DNA of 36,918 nucleotides from Bryobacteraceae bacterium (GCA_025980435.1 JAICXK010000015.1:1-36918), one strand, 5' to 3'. Numbered from the stretch's first letter, positions 23,481 through 30,514 are shown. The notes: generated by a model not told the origin, from the letters alone. Program-made: numbers and translations.

Positions 23481-24880
23481 TTGACGTGGTCATGCCCCAG
23501 ATGGGGGAAAGCATCGTAGAAGGCACTCTGACGCGGTGGTTGAAGCATCCCGGCGACAAAGTGGAACGCGACGAGCCGTTGTTCGAAATCTCAACGGACA
23601 AAGTAGACACTGAGATTCCATCGCCGGCGGCTGGCGTTTTGAGTGAAGTGCTGGTGGAAGAGGGCACAACGGTTGCGATTAACGCGGTGGTTGCGCGCAT
23701 CGGGGACGGGGCAGCGCCCGCGGAGGCTGCCGCGCCGGCCGCCGCTCCGCAACACCAGGAAGCGAAGCCCACTGTTTCTACTCCACCCAGCACAGGAGTT
23801 GGGCCGTCGGCCGCGGCGCCGGAAGCGCGCACACCAGCGCCACCCGCACCGGCTCCCCCTCCTCCGGAACCAGTAGCATCTTCCGCGGGGCCTTATGCTT
23901 TCGAGCCGCCAGCCCCGGCGGCGCAACCTTCTGCGGGCCAGGAGGACCAGGGCCCGCTCTCTCCGCTGGTGCGAAAAATGGCGCGCGATTACAACATCGA
24001 CCTTTCGCAGGTGCGGGGGACCGGAGCGGGCGGCCGTATTACCAAGCAGGATGTGGAAGCGTATATGTCGTCGCAAGCAGCGCGGACTTATGCGGCGCCG
24101 GCGCAATCGGCCCCTTCGCAAGCACCCGCCGCTCCCGCCCAACAGGCAGCCCCGGCCGCCGCCCCGATGCCGCTGGCCGAAACCGCGAAGGTCCGGACCG
24201 AGGCGATGAGCACCATGCGCCAGAAGATTGCCGAGCACATGGTGATGAGCAAGCGGACTTCGGCGCACGTCACGACCGTTCACCGCGTCGATATGAGCAA
24301 AATTGCGAAGCTGCGGGATAAATCGAAAGCGGAGTTCAGCGCGCGCAATGGCTTCTCATTGACCTTCCTGCCTTTTCTGACGGCCGCCACTGCGGAAGCG
24401 CTGCGCGCCTTCCCGATCTTCAACGCGTCGATTGACGGCAAGAACATCGTCTATTACCGCGATATCAACATCGGCATCGCGGTGGCGCTCGAATCCGGGC
24501 TGATCGTTCCGGTAATCCGTAACGCGGACGAGAAGAACGTGGCCGGTTTGCAGCGAGCGATTGTCGATCTGGCAACTCGCGCGCGTTCGCGCCAGCTCAA
24601 GCCGGATGAAGTGCAGGGCGGCACGTTTTCGATCACAAACTTCGGCAGCTTTGGCAGCATCTTCGCGACGCCGGTAATCAACCAGCCGCAAGTGGCCATT
24701 CTAGGCATGGGCATGGTTGAAAAGATGCCCGCCGTGGTCGACGGCGATGCAATCGCGATCCGGTCGCAAGCCTATTTGGCGCTGACGTTCGATCACCGCC
24801 TGATCGATGGGGCTCTCGCGGATCAATTTTGCCAAAAAGTAAAGTCGATCCTGGAGAACTGGTCGGCTAATATCCTGTAA
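23477..24880 (+). CDS. 2-oxoacid dehydrogenase complex E2 (dihydrolipoyllysine acyltransferase)
   Basis: This is the core acyltransferase of a 2-oxoacid dehydrogenase complex, 467 aa. One lipoyl domain (about 1-78) carries the lipoylated lysine in FEISTDKVDTEIPSPAAG. An Ala/Pro-rich linker (about 80-155) is followed by a peripheral-subunit-binding domain (SPLVRKMARDYNIDLSQVRGTGAGGRITKQDVEAYM, about 156-192), a second Ala/Pro linker, and the catalytic domain (about 235-467) with FSITNFGSFGS and the active site TFDHRLIDGALADQF (His and Asp). The single lipoyl domain and TDKVDTEI motif suit succinyl- or branched-chain-type E2 (SucB or BkdB-like). E1 genes are not in the window. An intrinsic terminator follows. 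Confidence 0.93.
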   Translation: MIDVVMPQMGESIVEGTLTRWLKHPGDKVERDEPLFEISTDKVDTEIPSPAAGVLSEVLVEEGTTVAINAVVARIGDGAAPAEAAAPAAAPQHQEAKPTVSTPPSTGVGPSAAAPEARTPAPPAPAPPPPEPVASSAGPYAFEPPAPAAQPSAGQEDQGPLSPLVRKMARDYNIDLSQVRGTGAGGRITKQDVEAYMSSQAARTYAAPAQSAPSQAPAAPAQQAAPAAAPMPLAETAKVRTEAMSTMRQKIAEHMVMSKRTSAHVTTVHRVDMSKIAKLRDKSKAEFSARNGFSLTFLPFLTAATAEALRAFPIFNASIDGKNIVYYRDINIGIAVALESGLIVPVIRNADEKNVAGLQRAIVDLATRARSRQLKPDEVQGGTFSITNFGSFGSIFATPVINQPQVAILGMGMVEKMPAVVDGDAIAIRSQAYLALTFDHRLIDGALADQFCQKVKSILENWSANIL

Positions 24881-24907
24881 GCGGCGAATTTAGCCAAAAT
24901 TCCGATT

Positions 24908-24940
24908 CGGGTTCGCATCCGCGGGCCCGTTTCTGTTTTT
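24908..24940 (+). terminator. Intrinsic terminator after the lpdA-lipB-E2 operon
   Basis: A 9-bp stem (CGGGTTCGC / GCGGGCCCG, with two G-T wobble pairs) and a 4-base loop ATCC are followed by TTTCTGTTTTT. It lies 28 bases after the E2 stop and fits a rho-independent terminator. Confidence 0.75.
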
Positions 24941-25060
24941 GAGCGGCCTTCAAGCACCACCCGGCTGCGGTGGCTGGGAACAAGATGGCCCTACTATTCA
25001 CGGACTTACGGCTTTTTCACTATACACTACCCATTCAGGTGTGTACGCTCTCTTTTTTGC

Positions 25061-25089
25061 TTGACGAAAATTTAATGTGGGTTTAATAT
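25061..25089 (+). promoter_or_regulatory. Sigma-70-type promoter of carD (TTGACG-N17-TAATAT)
   Basis: TTGACG at 25061-25066 and TAATAT at 25084-25089 are separated by 17 bases in an AT-rich stretch. Transcription would start near 25096, about 50 bases before the carD ATG, which has an AGGAAAGAGG sequence a few bases upstream. Confidence 0.8.
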
Positions 25090-25144
25090 TCCTTTGGGCT
25101 GTTTAGACTCCAACTGATCATAGATCGAGGAAAGAGGTCCGTGA

Positions 25145-25654
25145 ATGACCTTCCAGGTCGGCGAAAAAGTGGTCTACCCGAATCATGGCGTAGGCACGAT
25201 TGAGAACATCAGTTCCCGTTCCTTCGGTACCCAACAGGAGCGATTTTATTTGCTTCGACTCGCGCCTACAAGCATGACGGTGATGGTGCCCTTCTCGCAC
25301 GTGGGCGACGTAGGACTTCGGAAAGTCACCAAGTGCAGCGAGATCAATCGCGTTTTGACCTATCTGGCGGCCGGACGACCGTGCTGCGCGGCGGACTGGA
25401 AGGACCGATTCAAAGAGAACTCCGACAAGATGAAGGGCGGCAGCCTGCTGGAGATCGCCGAGGTATTCAAGGCGCTGCTGATCATTCAATCGGCCAAACC
25501 GCTTTCGTTTCGCGAAAAGAAGATGTTGGAGCGCGCTCGCAGCATGCTGATCCTGGAGACGTCGGTAGCGAAAGCCGTGACCGAGCCGGGCGCCATCGCG
25601 CTAATTGGCAAGGCGCTGGCAAAGTGCGGGCTTTCGATGCCGGCAGCGTTGTAG
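25145..25654 (+). CDS. carD: CarD family transcription factor
   Basis: CarD/CdnL proteins bind the RNA polymerase beta subunit and stabilise open promoter complexes, often at rRNA promoters. The 169-aa protein has the N-terminal Tudor-like RNA polymerase-interacting domain (MTFQVGEKVVYPNHGVGTIENIS, about 1-65) and a helical C-terminal domain (about 75-165) with SLLEIAEVFKALLIIQSAKPLSFREKKMLERARSML, the family's signature segment. Length fits stand-alone CarD rather than Mfd. A strong promoter precedes it, and a tRNA gene follows about 100 bases downstream. Two cysteines (CCAADW) in the middle differ from the usual sequence but are unlikely to be functional. Confidence 0.94.
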   Translation: MTFQVGEKVVYPNHGVGTIENISSRSFGTQQERFYLLRLAPTSMTVMVPFSHVGDVGLRKVTKCSEINRVLTYLAAGRPCCAADWKDRFKENSDKMKGGSLLEIAEVFKALLIIQSAKPLSFREKKMLERARSMLILETSVAKAVTEPGAIALIGKALAKCGLSMPAAL

Positions 25655-25697
25655 TCCGCGGCTATTTTCGAATTTCGATTCACGCGCGCAGACTCGC

Positions 25698-25703
25698 TAT
25701 ACT
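25698..25703 (+). promoter_or_regulatory. Possible -10 box TATACT of tRNA-Glu
   Basis: TATACT lies about 50 bases before the tRNA 5' end, a suitable place for a tRNA promoter. The -35 match upstream (TTCGAT at an 18-base distance) is poor. Confidence 0.4.
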
Positions 25704-25754
25704 TGTAGTGTCGCGCGCTTTCTTTGGACCCACAGGCGGCGCATTCACGTATAT

Positions 25755-25829
25755 GGCGCTATCGTCTAACGGTTAGGACGGAGCCCTCTCAAGGCTTAAA
25801 TACGGGTTCGATTCCCGTTAGCGCTACCA
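25755..25829 (+). tRNA. tRNA-Glu (anticodon CTC)
   Basis: The sequence folds as a full cloverleaf: acceptor GGCGCTA with TAGCGCT (one G-T pair), D arm GTC...GAC around TAACGGTTAG, anticodon stem GAGCC/GGCTT with the 7-base loop CTCTCAA, a 4-base variable loop, T arm ACGGG-TTCGATT-CCCGT, discriminator A and an encoded CCA end. Loop positions 34-36 are CTC (25788-25790), which reads the glutamate codon GAG. No 3'-end direct repeat marking an integrated element was found in the window. Confidence 0.96.
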
Positions 25830-25901
25830 ATAAAAACCAACAACTTAGAGCGTTTCCGTTTCCGCCGGCACTTATCCACATATCTTAAGGAATTTGGCTC
25901 C

Positions 25902-25954
25902 GCGCTTCCAGAATGCTGGGCTTCCGACTAAACCCGCCCAACATTCTGAAGCGC
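25902..25954. repeat. Large imperfect hairpin downstream of tRNA-Glu
   Basis: The arms GCGCTTCCAGAATGCTGGGC and GCCCAACATTCTGAAGCGC pair over 19 positions with one bulged base and one G-T pair; the loop is about 14 bases. It sits in the 184-base gap between tRNA-Glu and the 3' end of the HEPN gene. No T-run follows on either side, so a simple terminator is not favoured. A small mobile repeat remnant or a structured RNA end is possible. Confidence 0.7.
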
Positions 25955-26013
25955 CTCCCAAACAAACTGCTCATGGACCAAATTGCAGCTGAGGGAGTCG
26001 CGAATAAACATCC

Positions 26014-26490
26014 TCAGGCCGAAAAAGCGGCGTGAACCTCTTGGTCCAATGGCAAGCACGCGCGGAGAACCACGAGAGAATGCTCAACTAAGAGCTGGTC
26101 GCGCCCGGGATCATCTCCAGCCTCGGCTGGAAGGAATTTCCCGCCGTGGAACAGGTTATTTCGGACCCGCCTGACCATCACCAGGACCTGTTGCGCACGA
26201 GGTACATTATTATCATGGCCTGTCTCTTCCCACTCTAGTTTTCCCGCGCGAAACACTTGCTTCTTCGGAGGTCGGGAGAGCAGATAATCAACAGCGGCCG
26301 TCAGCTCGGCATTCTTAAGCTGTGAGAAGGCTTTATCGATGCCTTTCGCGTACTCATCCCAGCCGGCCTTCGCTTCACCGCCGTTCGCAGGTTTCGCGGC
26401 CTTCAATGCGAACTCATAGCGTGCAAACAGCGCTAGGAAATCGCATGCGAGTTTGGGATCGAGATTGAGCTGGTCGAACGGTGAATTCAT
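26014..26490 (-). CDS. HEPN-domain-like protein
   Basis: This 158-aa helical protein ends its core with RRVRNNLFHGGKF (R110 and H115 in this numbering), which is the R-x4-H motif of HEPN domains, many of which are RNases or RNA-binding proteins. The preceding helices (LDPKLACDFLALFARYEFALKAA, then FLPAEAGDDPGRDQLLVEHSLVVLRACL after the motif) suit a HEPN bundle. The ORF track opens at a TTG (26496), but the ATG at 26490, with AGAGGT before it, is preferred. It is not paired with an MNT nucleotidyltransferase, which is the usual toxin-antitoxin partner; it is divergent from the sigma factor gene. Activity is unproven: the motif is also kept in non-toxic members. Confidence 0.75.
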   Translation of the reverse strand: MNSPFDQLNLDPKLACDFLALFARYEFALKAAKPANGGEAKAGWDEYAKGIDKAFSQLKNAELTAAVDYLLSRPPKKQVFRAGKLEWEETGHDNNVPRAQQVLVMVRRVRNNLFHGGKFLPAEAGDDPGRDQLLVEHSLVVLRACLPLDQEVHAAFSA

Positions 26491-26583
26491 GGTCAACCTC
26501 TAGCTTAAGGCGTGTTGCGGTCGGATGATTTTGCGGAGCTTCGGGTGAAGCAGGGCGATCTGCCGAACTGGTAGGCTTTGTGG

Positions 26584-27180
26584 GTGACCACCGAATCGAG
26601 CTCTTCCAACGCGCTATCACCTGAAGCGATTGCCCGGTTGGTTGGCGGACACCGGGAATTCCTGACGTTCCTCGAACGACGCGTTGAATCGAGATCTGCT
26701 GCCGAAGATATCCTGCAAGCCGCGTTTGTACGCGGATTGGAGCACGGGGTGGGAGTGCCGGATGAGAAGGTGGTTGCCTGGTTTTACCGGGTTCTTCGTA
26801 ACTCCGTAATCGATCACTACCGCCACCGGTCCACTTCTGCACGATTTTTGGAAACCTGGGGCAGAGAGTTCACCGAGAGCCAAGAGCCCGATACGGCGCT
26901 GCGGCAGGAAATCTGCCAATGTGTTTCCGGCTTACTCGCGGATCTAAAGCCGGAATACCGCGATGCACTGCGGGTGGTGGATCTGGAGGACGGAACACTC
27001 AGCGACCTGGCGGATCAATCGAGAATTACTGCGGAGAATGCCGCCGTGCGCATACATCGAGCCAGGAAGGCTTTGCGCCGTAAGGTGGAGCAGGCTTGCG
27101 GTACTTGTGCGGAGCATGGGTGCTTCGATTGCCGCTGTCAGACCGCAGGCGGCTCGCATTGCGCCGCCCCTTCAGCCTGA
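26584..27180 (+). CDS. ECF sigma factor with Cys-rich C-terminal tail
   Basis: This 198-aa protein is an ECF RNA polymerase sigma factor. Region 2 spans about 22-90 (FLERRVESRSAAEDILQAAFVRGLEHG and WFYRVLRNSVIDHYRHRST) and region 4 about 112-165 (LKPEYRDALRVVDLEDGTLSDLADQSRITAENAAVRIHRARKALRRKV). The last 27 residues are unusual: CGTCAEHGCFDCRC (C172, C175, C180, C183, C185) plus C193, a compact metal-binding-type cluster. ECFs with Cys tails, such as CorE, sense metal directly without an anti-sigma factor, and none is next to this gene. The GTG at 26584 is preferred to the TTG at 26578. A metallothionein-like gene begins 88 bases downstream. Metal identity is unknown. Confidence 0.9.
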   Translation: MTTESSSSNALSPEAIARLVGGHREFLTFLERRVESRSAAEDILQAAFVRGLEHGVGVPDEKVVAWFYRVLRNSVIDHYRHRSTSARFLETWGREFTESQEPDTALRQEICQCVSGLLADLKPEYRDALRVVDLEDGTLSDLADQSRITAENAAVRIHRARKALRRKVEQACGTCAEHGCFDCRCQTAGGSHCAAPSA

Positions 27181-27192
27181 ATGCACGGGCAC

Positions 27193-27219
27193 TGTAAGAT
27201 TTCGAGTGGACGCACGTCT
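27193..27219 (+). promoter_or_regulatory. Possible ECF-type promoter (TGTAA-N17-CGTCT) of the metallothionein-like gene
   Basis: TGTAA at 27193-27197 and CGTCT at 27215-27219 lie in the 88-base gap before the metallothionein-like gene; CGTC is the common -10 core of several ECF groups, and TGTAA is a common -35 core. Transcription would start near 27226, about 43 bases before the ATG. It is a pattern match only. Confidence 0.45.
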
Positions 27220-27229
27220 GCCCCTTTGA

Positions 27230-27246
27230 AAGCGCATAGGGCGCTT
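27230..27246. promoter_or_regulatory. Leader hairpin AAGCGC-ATAGG-GCGCTT
   Basis: A perfect 6-bp stem with a 5-base loop follows the possible ECF promoter and ends about 10 bases before the Shine-Dalgarno (AGGAGA at 27257-27262) of the metallothionein-like gene. It may steady the mRNA 5' end or affect translation. Confidence 0.5.
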
Positions 27247-27268
27247 AACAAAATACAGGAGAAACCAA

Positions 27269-27430
27269 ATGACAAACCGAAAGAACGTACCTGACCAGAG
27301 TGCGGCTACCACCACCTGCTGCGGCGCCTGTGACTGCGCTAGCTGTTCCTGCGGATGCCCTGAAGGCGCATGCCGATGCCAATCGACGAACTGCAAATGC
27401 GGCTGCCGCACACCTGGCAATAGCCGGTAG
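27269..27430 (+). CDS. Metallothionein-like Cys-rich peptide, 53 aa (absent from ORF track)
   Basis: This short gene is not in the ORF track. It starts at ATG with AGGAGA 6 bases upstream and encodes MTNRKNVPDQSAATTTCCGA, then CDCASCSCGCPEGACRCQST and NCKCGCRTPGNSR before a TAG. Twelve of the 53 residues are cysteine (positions 17, 18, 21, 23, 26, 28, 30, 35, 37, 42, 44, 46) in Cys-x-Cys and Cys-x2-Cys patterns with no aromatic residue in the core, the hallmark of metallothioneins. It would bind d10 metals such as zinc, copper or cadmium in the cytoplasm. It does not match the cyanobacterial SmtA family closely as far as I can see. The Cys-tailed ECF sigma factor is just upstream. Confidence 0.85.
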   Translation: MTNRKNVPDQSAATTTCCGACDCASCSCGCPEGACRCQSTNCKCGCRTPGNSR

Positions 27431-27509
27431 CCCGGATCCGGCCCCGGTCGCCAGACGGCTCGCCGGGGCCACACAGGCGAAACTAGATCGCCGACGCAAC
27501 GCGCCCGCT

Positions 27510-27515
27510 TAAAAT
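27510..27515 (+). promoter_or_regulatory. Possible -10 box TAAAAT before the S9 peptidase gene
   Basis: TAAAAT ends 8 bases before the ATG at 27524, so transcription would begin within a few bases of the start codon, as at lpdA. No Shine-Dalgarno is evident there. Confidence 0.4.
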
Positions 27516-27523
27516 GAACGTTT

Positions 27524-29617
27524 ATGCGAATTGCCGCTCTGTGCGCGTTGATTGCCGGGCTCATTTGCACCGCGGCGGCGGCGAAAGCTCCGTTCACGTT
27601 CGAAGCGATGATGCGGCTCGCGCGTATCGACGGTCCGCAGCTTTCGCCTGACGGAAAACTGGTCGCCTTCACCGCGCAGATAGTCGATCTGCCCAATAAC
27701 ACAAAAGCTACGCAGATCTATGTTGTTCCGATCGATGGAGGCACACCGCAGCGGCTTACAAACGACGGCACTGTGAATACGGGGCCGCGATGGTCTCCCG
27801 ATTCCAAACGGATTTATTTTATTTCAAATCGCAGCAACGGTTCGCAGGTATGGTCGATGAATGCCGACGGAACGGGCGCACTCGCCATCACGAATGTACC
27901 TACGGGAGCCGAAGGCGTGACCGTCTCACCCGACGGGAAGCTCATCCTATTTACGAGCGATGTGTATCCGTCGTGCCAGTCGGTAAATGCCAACCCGGGC
28001 GTTGCTTATGACGCGAGTTGCAACAAAGCGAGATTAGAGGAGGATGCCGCGGGAAAGATGCACGCGCGCGTGTATACGGAACTGTTGTACCGGCATTGGA
28101 CCGAATACCAAGGGAAGCGCCGCAAGCACATCCTGATTCAATCCTCGGACCTCACCGGCGGACAACCGCGCGACCTCACACCCGGAAACGTGAACACGCC
28201 GCCGTTTTCCCTGGGGGGCCCGGAGCCGTATGCTTTCTCTCCCGACAGCATCGACGTCACTTATGTCGCAAACACCGATGCCGATCCGGCGAGCAGCACC
28301 AATTCGGATCTGTTCAGCGTCGCTGCAGCGGGCGGACGGGCGCGGCGGATCACCACAAATCCCGGCGCGGACGAAGGTCCGGTCTATTCGCCCGACGGCA
28401 AGTACCTTGCTTATCGCACACAAGTTCGCGGAGGGTATGAGAGCGATCAGTGGCGGCTGGCCGTTCTCGACCTGCAGGCGGGGACGATGAGCACCTTGAC
28501 GGATTCACTTGACCGTTGGGTAGAGTCTTACACTTGGTCTCCCGATTCGCAGCGTATCTTTTTCACAATTGACGACCGCGGCACGACGCCACTGCTGATG
28601 ATTCCAGTCGGCGGGGGGCCGATTCGGACGATTGCGCAGGGTCCGACCAGCGTTGGCTCGGTGCAGTTTACAAAAGATGACAAGGCCATGATCTACACGG
28701 AGCAGAGTGGATCGAAGCCGGTCGAAATCAATAAGGCGACCTCGAAGGGTGGAAGCGGCATTCCGCTGACGCATCTGAACGATGCCGTTCTCAATGACTG
28801 CCAGCTCACGCCGCTGGAAAAGATTTCGGTTGATGGCGCCGATGGAGCCAAGGTCGAGAGTTTCATCGTCAAGCCGCCCGGCTTCGACCCCGCGAATCAA
28901 TATCCAGTGCTGTTTGCGATCCACGGTGGTCCTCAGGGTGACTGGGGCGAATCCTGGAGTTACCGCTGGAACGCGCAAGTTCTGGCGGCGGCCGGGTATG
29001 TCGTTGTAATGCCGAATCCGCATGGCTCGATTGGCTACGGCCAGAGCTTCACGGACGCGGTGAATGGCGACTGGGGAGGACGAGCGTACAACGACATTAT
29101 GGCGACGGTCGATTATGTCAGCAATCTCCCGTATATCGATAAAGACCGGATGGTGGCGGCGGGAGCTTCCTATGGCGGTTACATGATCGACTGGATTCTG
29201 GGGCATACGGACCGGTTTAAGGCTCTCGTGAGCCACGCGGGAGTATTCGATCTGCGGAGTGAAGCGCTGACGACTGAGGAGCTTTGGTTCCCCAAGTGGG
29301 AGTTCCAGGGAATGCCCTGGGAAAATCCGGCTCTTTACGAAAAGTGGTCGCCAAGCTCTTACATCAAGAACTTCAAGACGCCGACGCTGGTCACGCACGG
29401 CGAGCTGGACTACCGCGTGCCGATCGGGCAAGGACAGCAGCTTTTCACTGCATTGCAGGGTATGAAGGTGCCTTCTAAACTGATCCAATTTCCCGATGAA
29501 GGACACTGGATATTGAAACCGCAGAACAGCCAGTACTGGTATGCGACCGTGATCGCCTGGCTGAACCAGTACACCCGGCCGCTAGGTGGTGACGGAAAGC
29601 GCGCGCCGGGAAAGTAG
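27524..29617 (+). CDS. Secreted S9 family serine peptidase (prolyl oligopeptidase / acylaminoacyl-peptidase type)
   Basis: The protein (697 aa) has a signal peptide (MRIAALCALIAGLICTAAAAK) and an N-terminal beta-propeller of WD40-like/TolB-type repeats (about 40-420: LSPDGKLVAFTAQ, RWSPDSKRIYFIS, VSPDGKLILFTS, YSPDGKYLAYRT, WSPDSQRIFFT). The C-terminal alpha/beta hydrolase domain (about 440-690) carries the catalytic triad: Ser549 in GASYGGYM, Asp629 in GELDYRVP and His661 in DEGHWI. An oxyanion/nucleophile-side motif AIHGGPQGDW precedes. It removes short peptides or acyl-amino acids in the periplasm or outside the cell. It is a single gene between the metallothionein-like gene and the TPM cluster. 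Confidence 0.93.
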   Translation: MRIAALCALIAGLICTAAAAKAPFTFEAMMRLARIDGPQLSPDGKLVAFTAQIVDLPNNTKATQIYVVPIDGGTPQRLTNDGTVNTGPRWSPDSKRIYFISNRSNGSQVWSMNADGTGALAITNVPTGAEGVTVSPDGKLILFTSDVYPSCQSVNANPGVAYDASCNKARLEEDAAGKMHARVYTELLYRHWTEYQGKRRKHILIQSSDLTGGQPRDLTPGNVNTPPFSLGGPEPYAFSPDSIDVTYVANTDADPASSTNSDLFSVAAAGGRARRITTNPGADEGPVYSPDGKYLAYRTQVRGGYESDQWRLAVLDLQAGTMSTLTDSLDRWVESYTWSPDSQRIFFTIDDRGTTPLLMIPVGGGPIRTIAQGPTSVGSVQFTKDDKAMIYTEQSGSKPVEINKATSKGGSGIPLTHLNDAVLNDCQLTPLEKISVDGADGAKVESFIVKPPGFDPANQYPVLFAIHGGPQGDWGESWSYRWNAQVLAAAGYVVVMPNPHGSIGYGQSFTDAVNGDWGGRAYNDIMATVDYVSNLPYIDKDRMVAAGASYGGYMIDWILGHTDRFKALVSHAGVFDLRSEALTTEELWFPKWEFQGMPWENPALYEKWSPSSYIKNFKTPTLVTHGELDYRVPIGQGQQLFTALQGMKVPSKLIQFPDEGHWILKPQNSQYWYATVIAWLNQYTRPLGGDGKRAPGK

Positions 29618-29635
29618 CTGCCTCCGATTCTATTC

Positions 29636-30490
29636 ATGCCGCCACGCTCACCCTTCCCGCGATTGCTTCGATCCGCGGGTGCTTTGCGCCTGTGCCTGGT
29701 CGCGATCACCGCGCTGCTGGGCGTTCAACTCGCAGCCAGGGCGGTTGACATTGACAAGCTGCCGAAGCCGACCGGATATGTCAGCGATCTGGCCCATGTG
29801 GTCGATCCACAGGCGAAAAGCGAACTGGAGACATTTTGTACCAGCGTCGAGCAGCAGCTCGGAGTGCAGTTCGCGCTTGTGACGATCGACACCATCGGCG
29901 ACGAACCGATCAGGGATTTTGCGTTGGAACTGGGACGCAAATGGGGTGTCGGTCCCAAGAAGGACAACCAGGGAGTATTGCTGCTACTGGTTATCAAAGA
30001 CCGTAAAAGCGATATTGAGACCGGCCGCGGAATCGAGCCATATATCACGGATGGGTTCGCGGGCGGCACGCTGCGGGCCATGAGACCCGATCTGCGCGCG
30101 AGTAATTACGGAGCTGCTCTGATGACGGGCGCCCAATCGATGGCGGCGCATATCGCGCAAGGGAAAGGAATCGCATTTACCGGCGGGGTCGCACAACCGG
30201 AGCGGCGGCAAACCCGGTCAGAGCGCGGCGGCGGAATACCGATACCACTGCTGATCCTGGGCATTTTCGTGCTGATATGGCTGCTAGGCGCCGGCGCGCG
30301 CAGAGGCGGGGGCAGCGGCTGCTTAACCGGCTTCCTGCTGGGCAGCCTGTTCGGCGGCGGCCGCCGAGGAGGTTGGGGCGGGGGTGGCTGGGGCGGCGGC
30401 GGATTCGGAGGAGGTTCCGGGGGTGGTGGAGGATTCGGCGGATTCGGCGGCGGCGGATTCGGCGGCGGCGGCGCGAGCAGCAACTGGTAA
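29636..30490 (+). CDS. TPM domain protein with Gly-rich C-terminus (YgcG-like)
   Basis: The 284-aa protein has an N-terminal signal sequence (about 10-36), a TPM domain (about 46-170: TGYVSDLAHVVDPQAKSELETFCTSVEQQLGVQFALVTIDTIG, then NQGVLLLLVIKDRKSDIETGRGIEPYITDGFAGG), a second membrane segment (PIPLLILGIFVLIWLLGA, about 200-217) and a tail of glycine-rich repeats (GGWGGGGWGGGGFGGGSGGGGG) to the end. TPM proteins are membrane-associated and some have weak phosphatase activity or help photosystem or respiratory assembly. They often sit with LemA, as here, with one gene between. The tail explains the low-complexity DNA at 30340-30490, and the plus/minus ORFs there are shadows. Confidence 0.88.
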   Translation: MPPRSPFPRLLRSAGALRLCLVAITALLGVQLAARAVDIDKLPKPTGYVSDLAHVVDPQAKSELETFCTSVEQQLGVQFALVTIDTIGDEPIRDFALELGRKWGVGPKKDNQGVLLLLVIKDRKSDIETGRGIEPYITDGFAGGTLRAMRPDLRASNYGAALMTGAQSMAAHIAQGKGIAFTGGVAQPERRQTRSERGGGIPIPLLILGIFVLIWLLGAGARRGGGSGCLTGFLLGSLFGGGRRGGWGGGGWGGGGFGGGSGGGGGFGGFGGGGFGGGGASSNW

Positions 30491-30514
30491 GGCATTGCAA
30501 GGCGAGGAACGGCA

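Noticed and set aside
23591-24283. Minus-strand Arg-rich ORF of 230 aa within the E2 gene
   Set aside because: It is a product of the Ala/Pro-rich linker DNA read on the other strand.
25755-26490. Integrated element with attachment repeat at tRNA-Glu
   Set aside because: I could not find a second copy of the tRNA 3' end in the window and there is no integrase gene.
28505-29506. Minus-strand ORF of 333 aa within the S9 peptidase gene
   Set aside because: The catalytic triad is complete in the plus frame; this is a shadow.
30340-30490. Gly-rich DNA as a tandem repeat element
   Set aside because: It is explained by the Gly-rich tail typical of TPM proteins.
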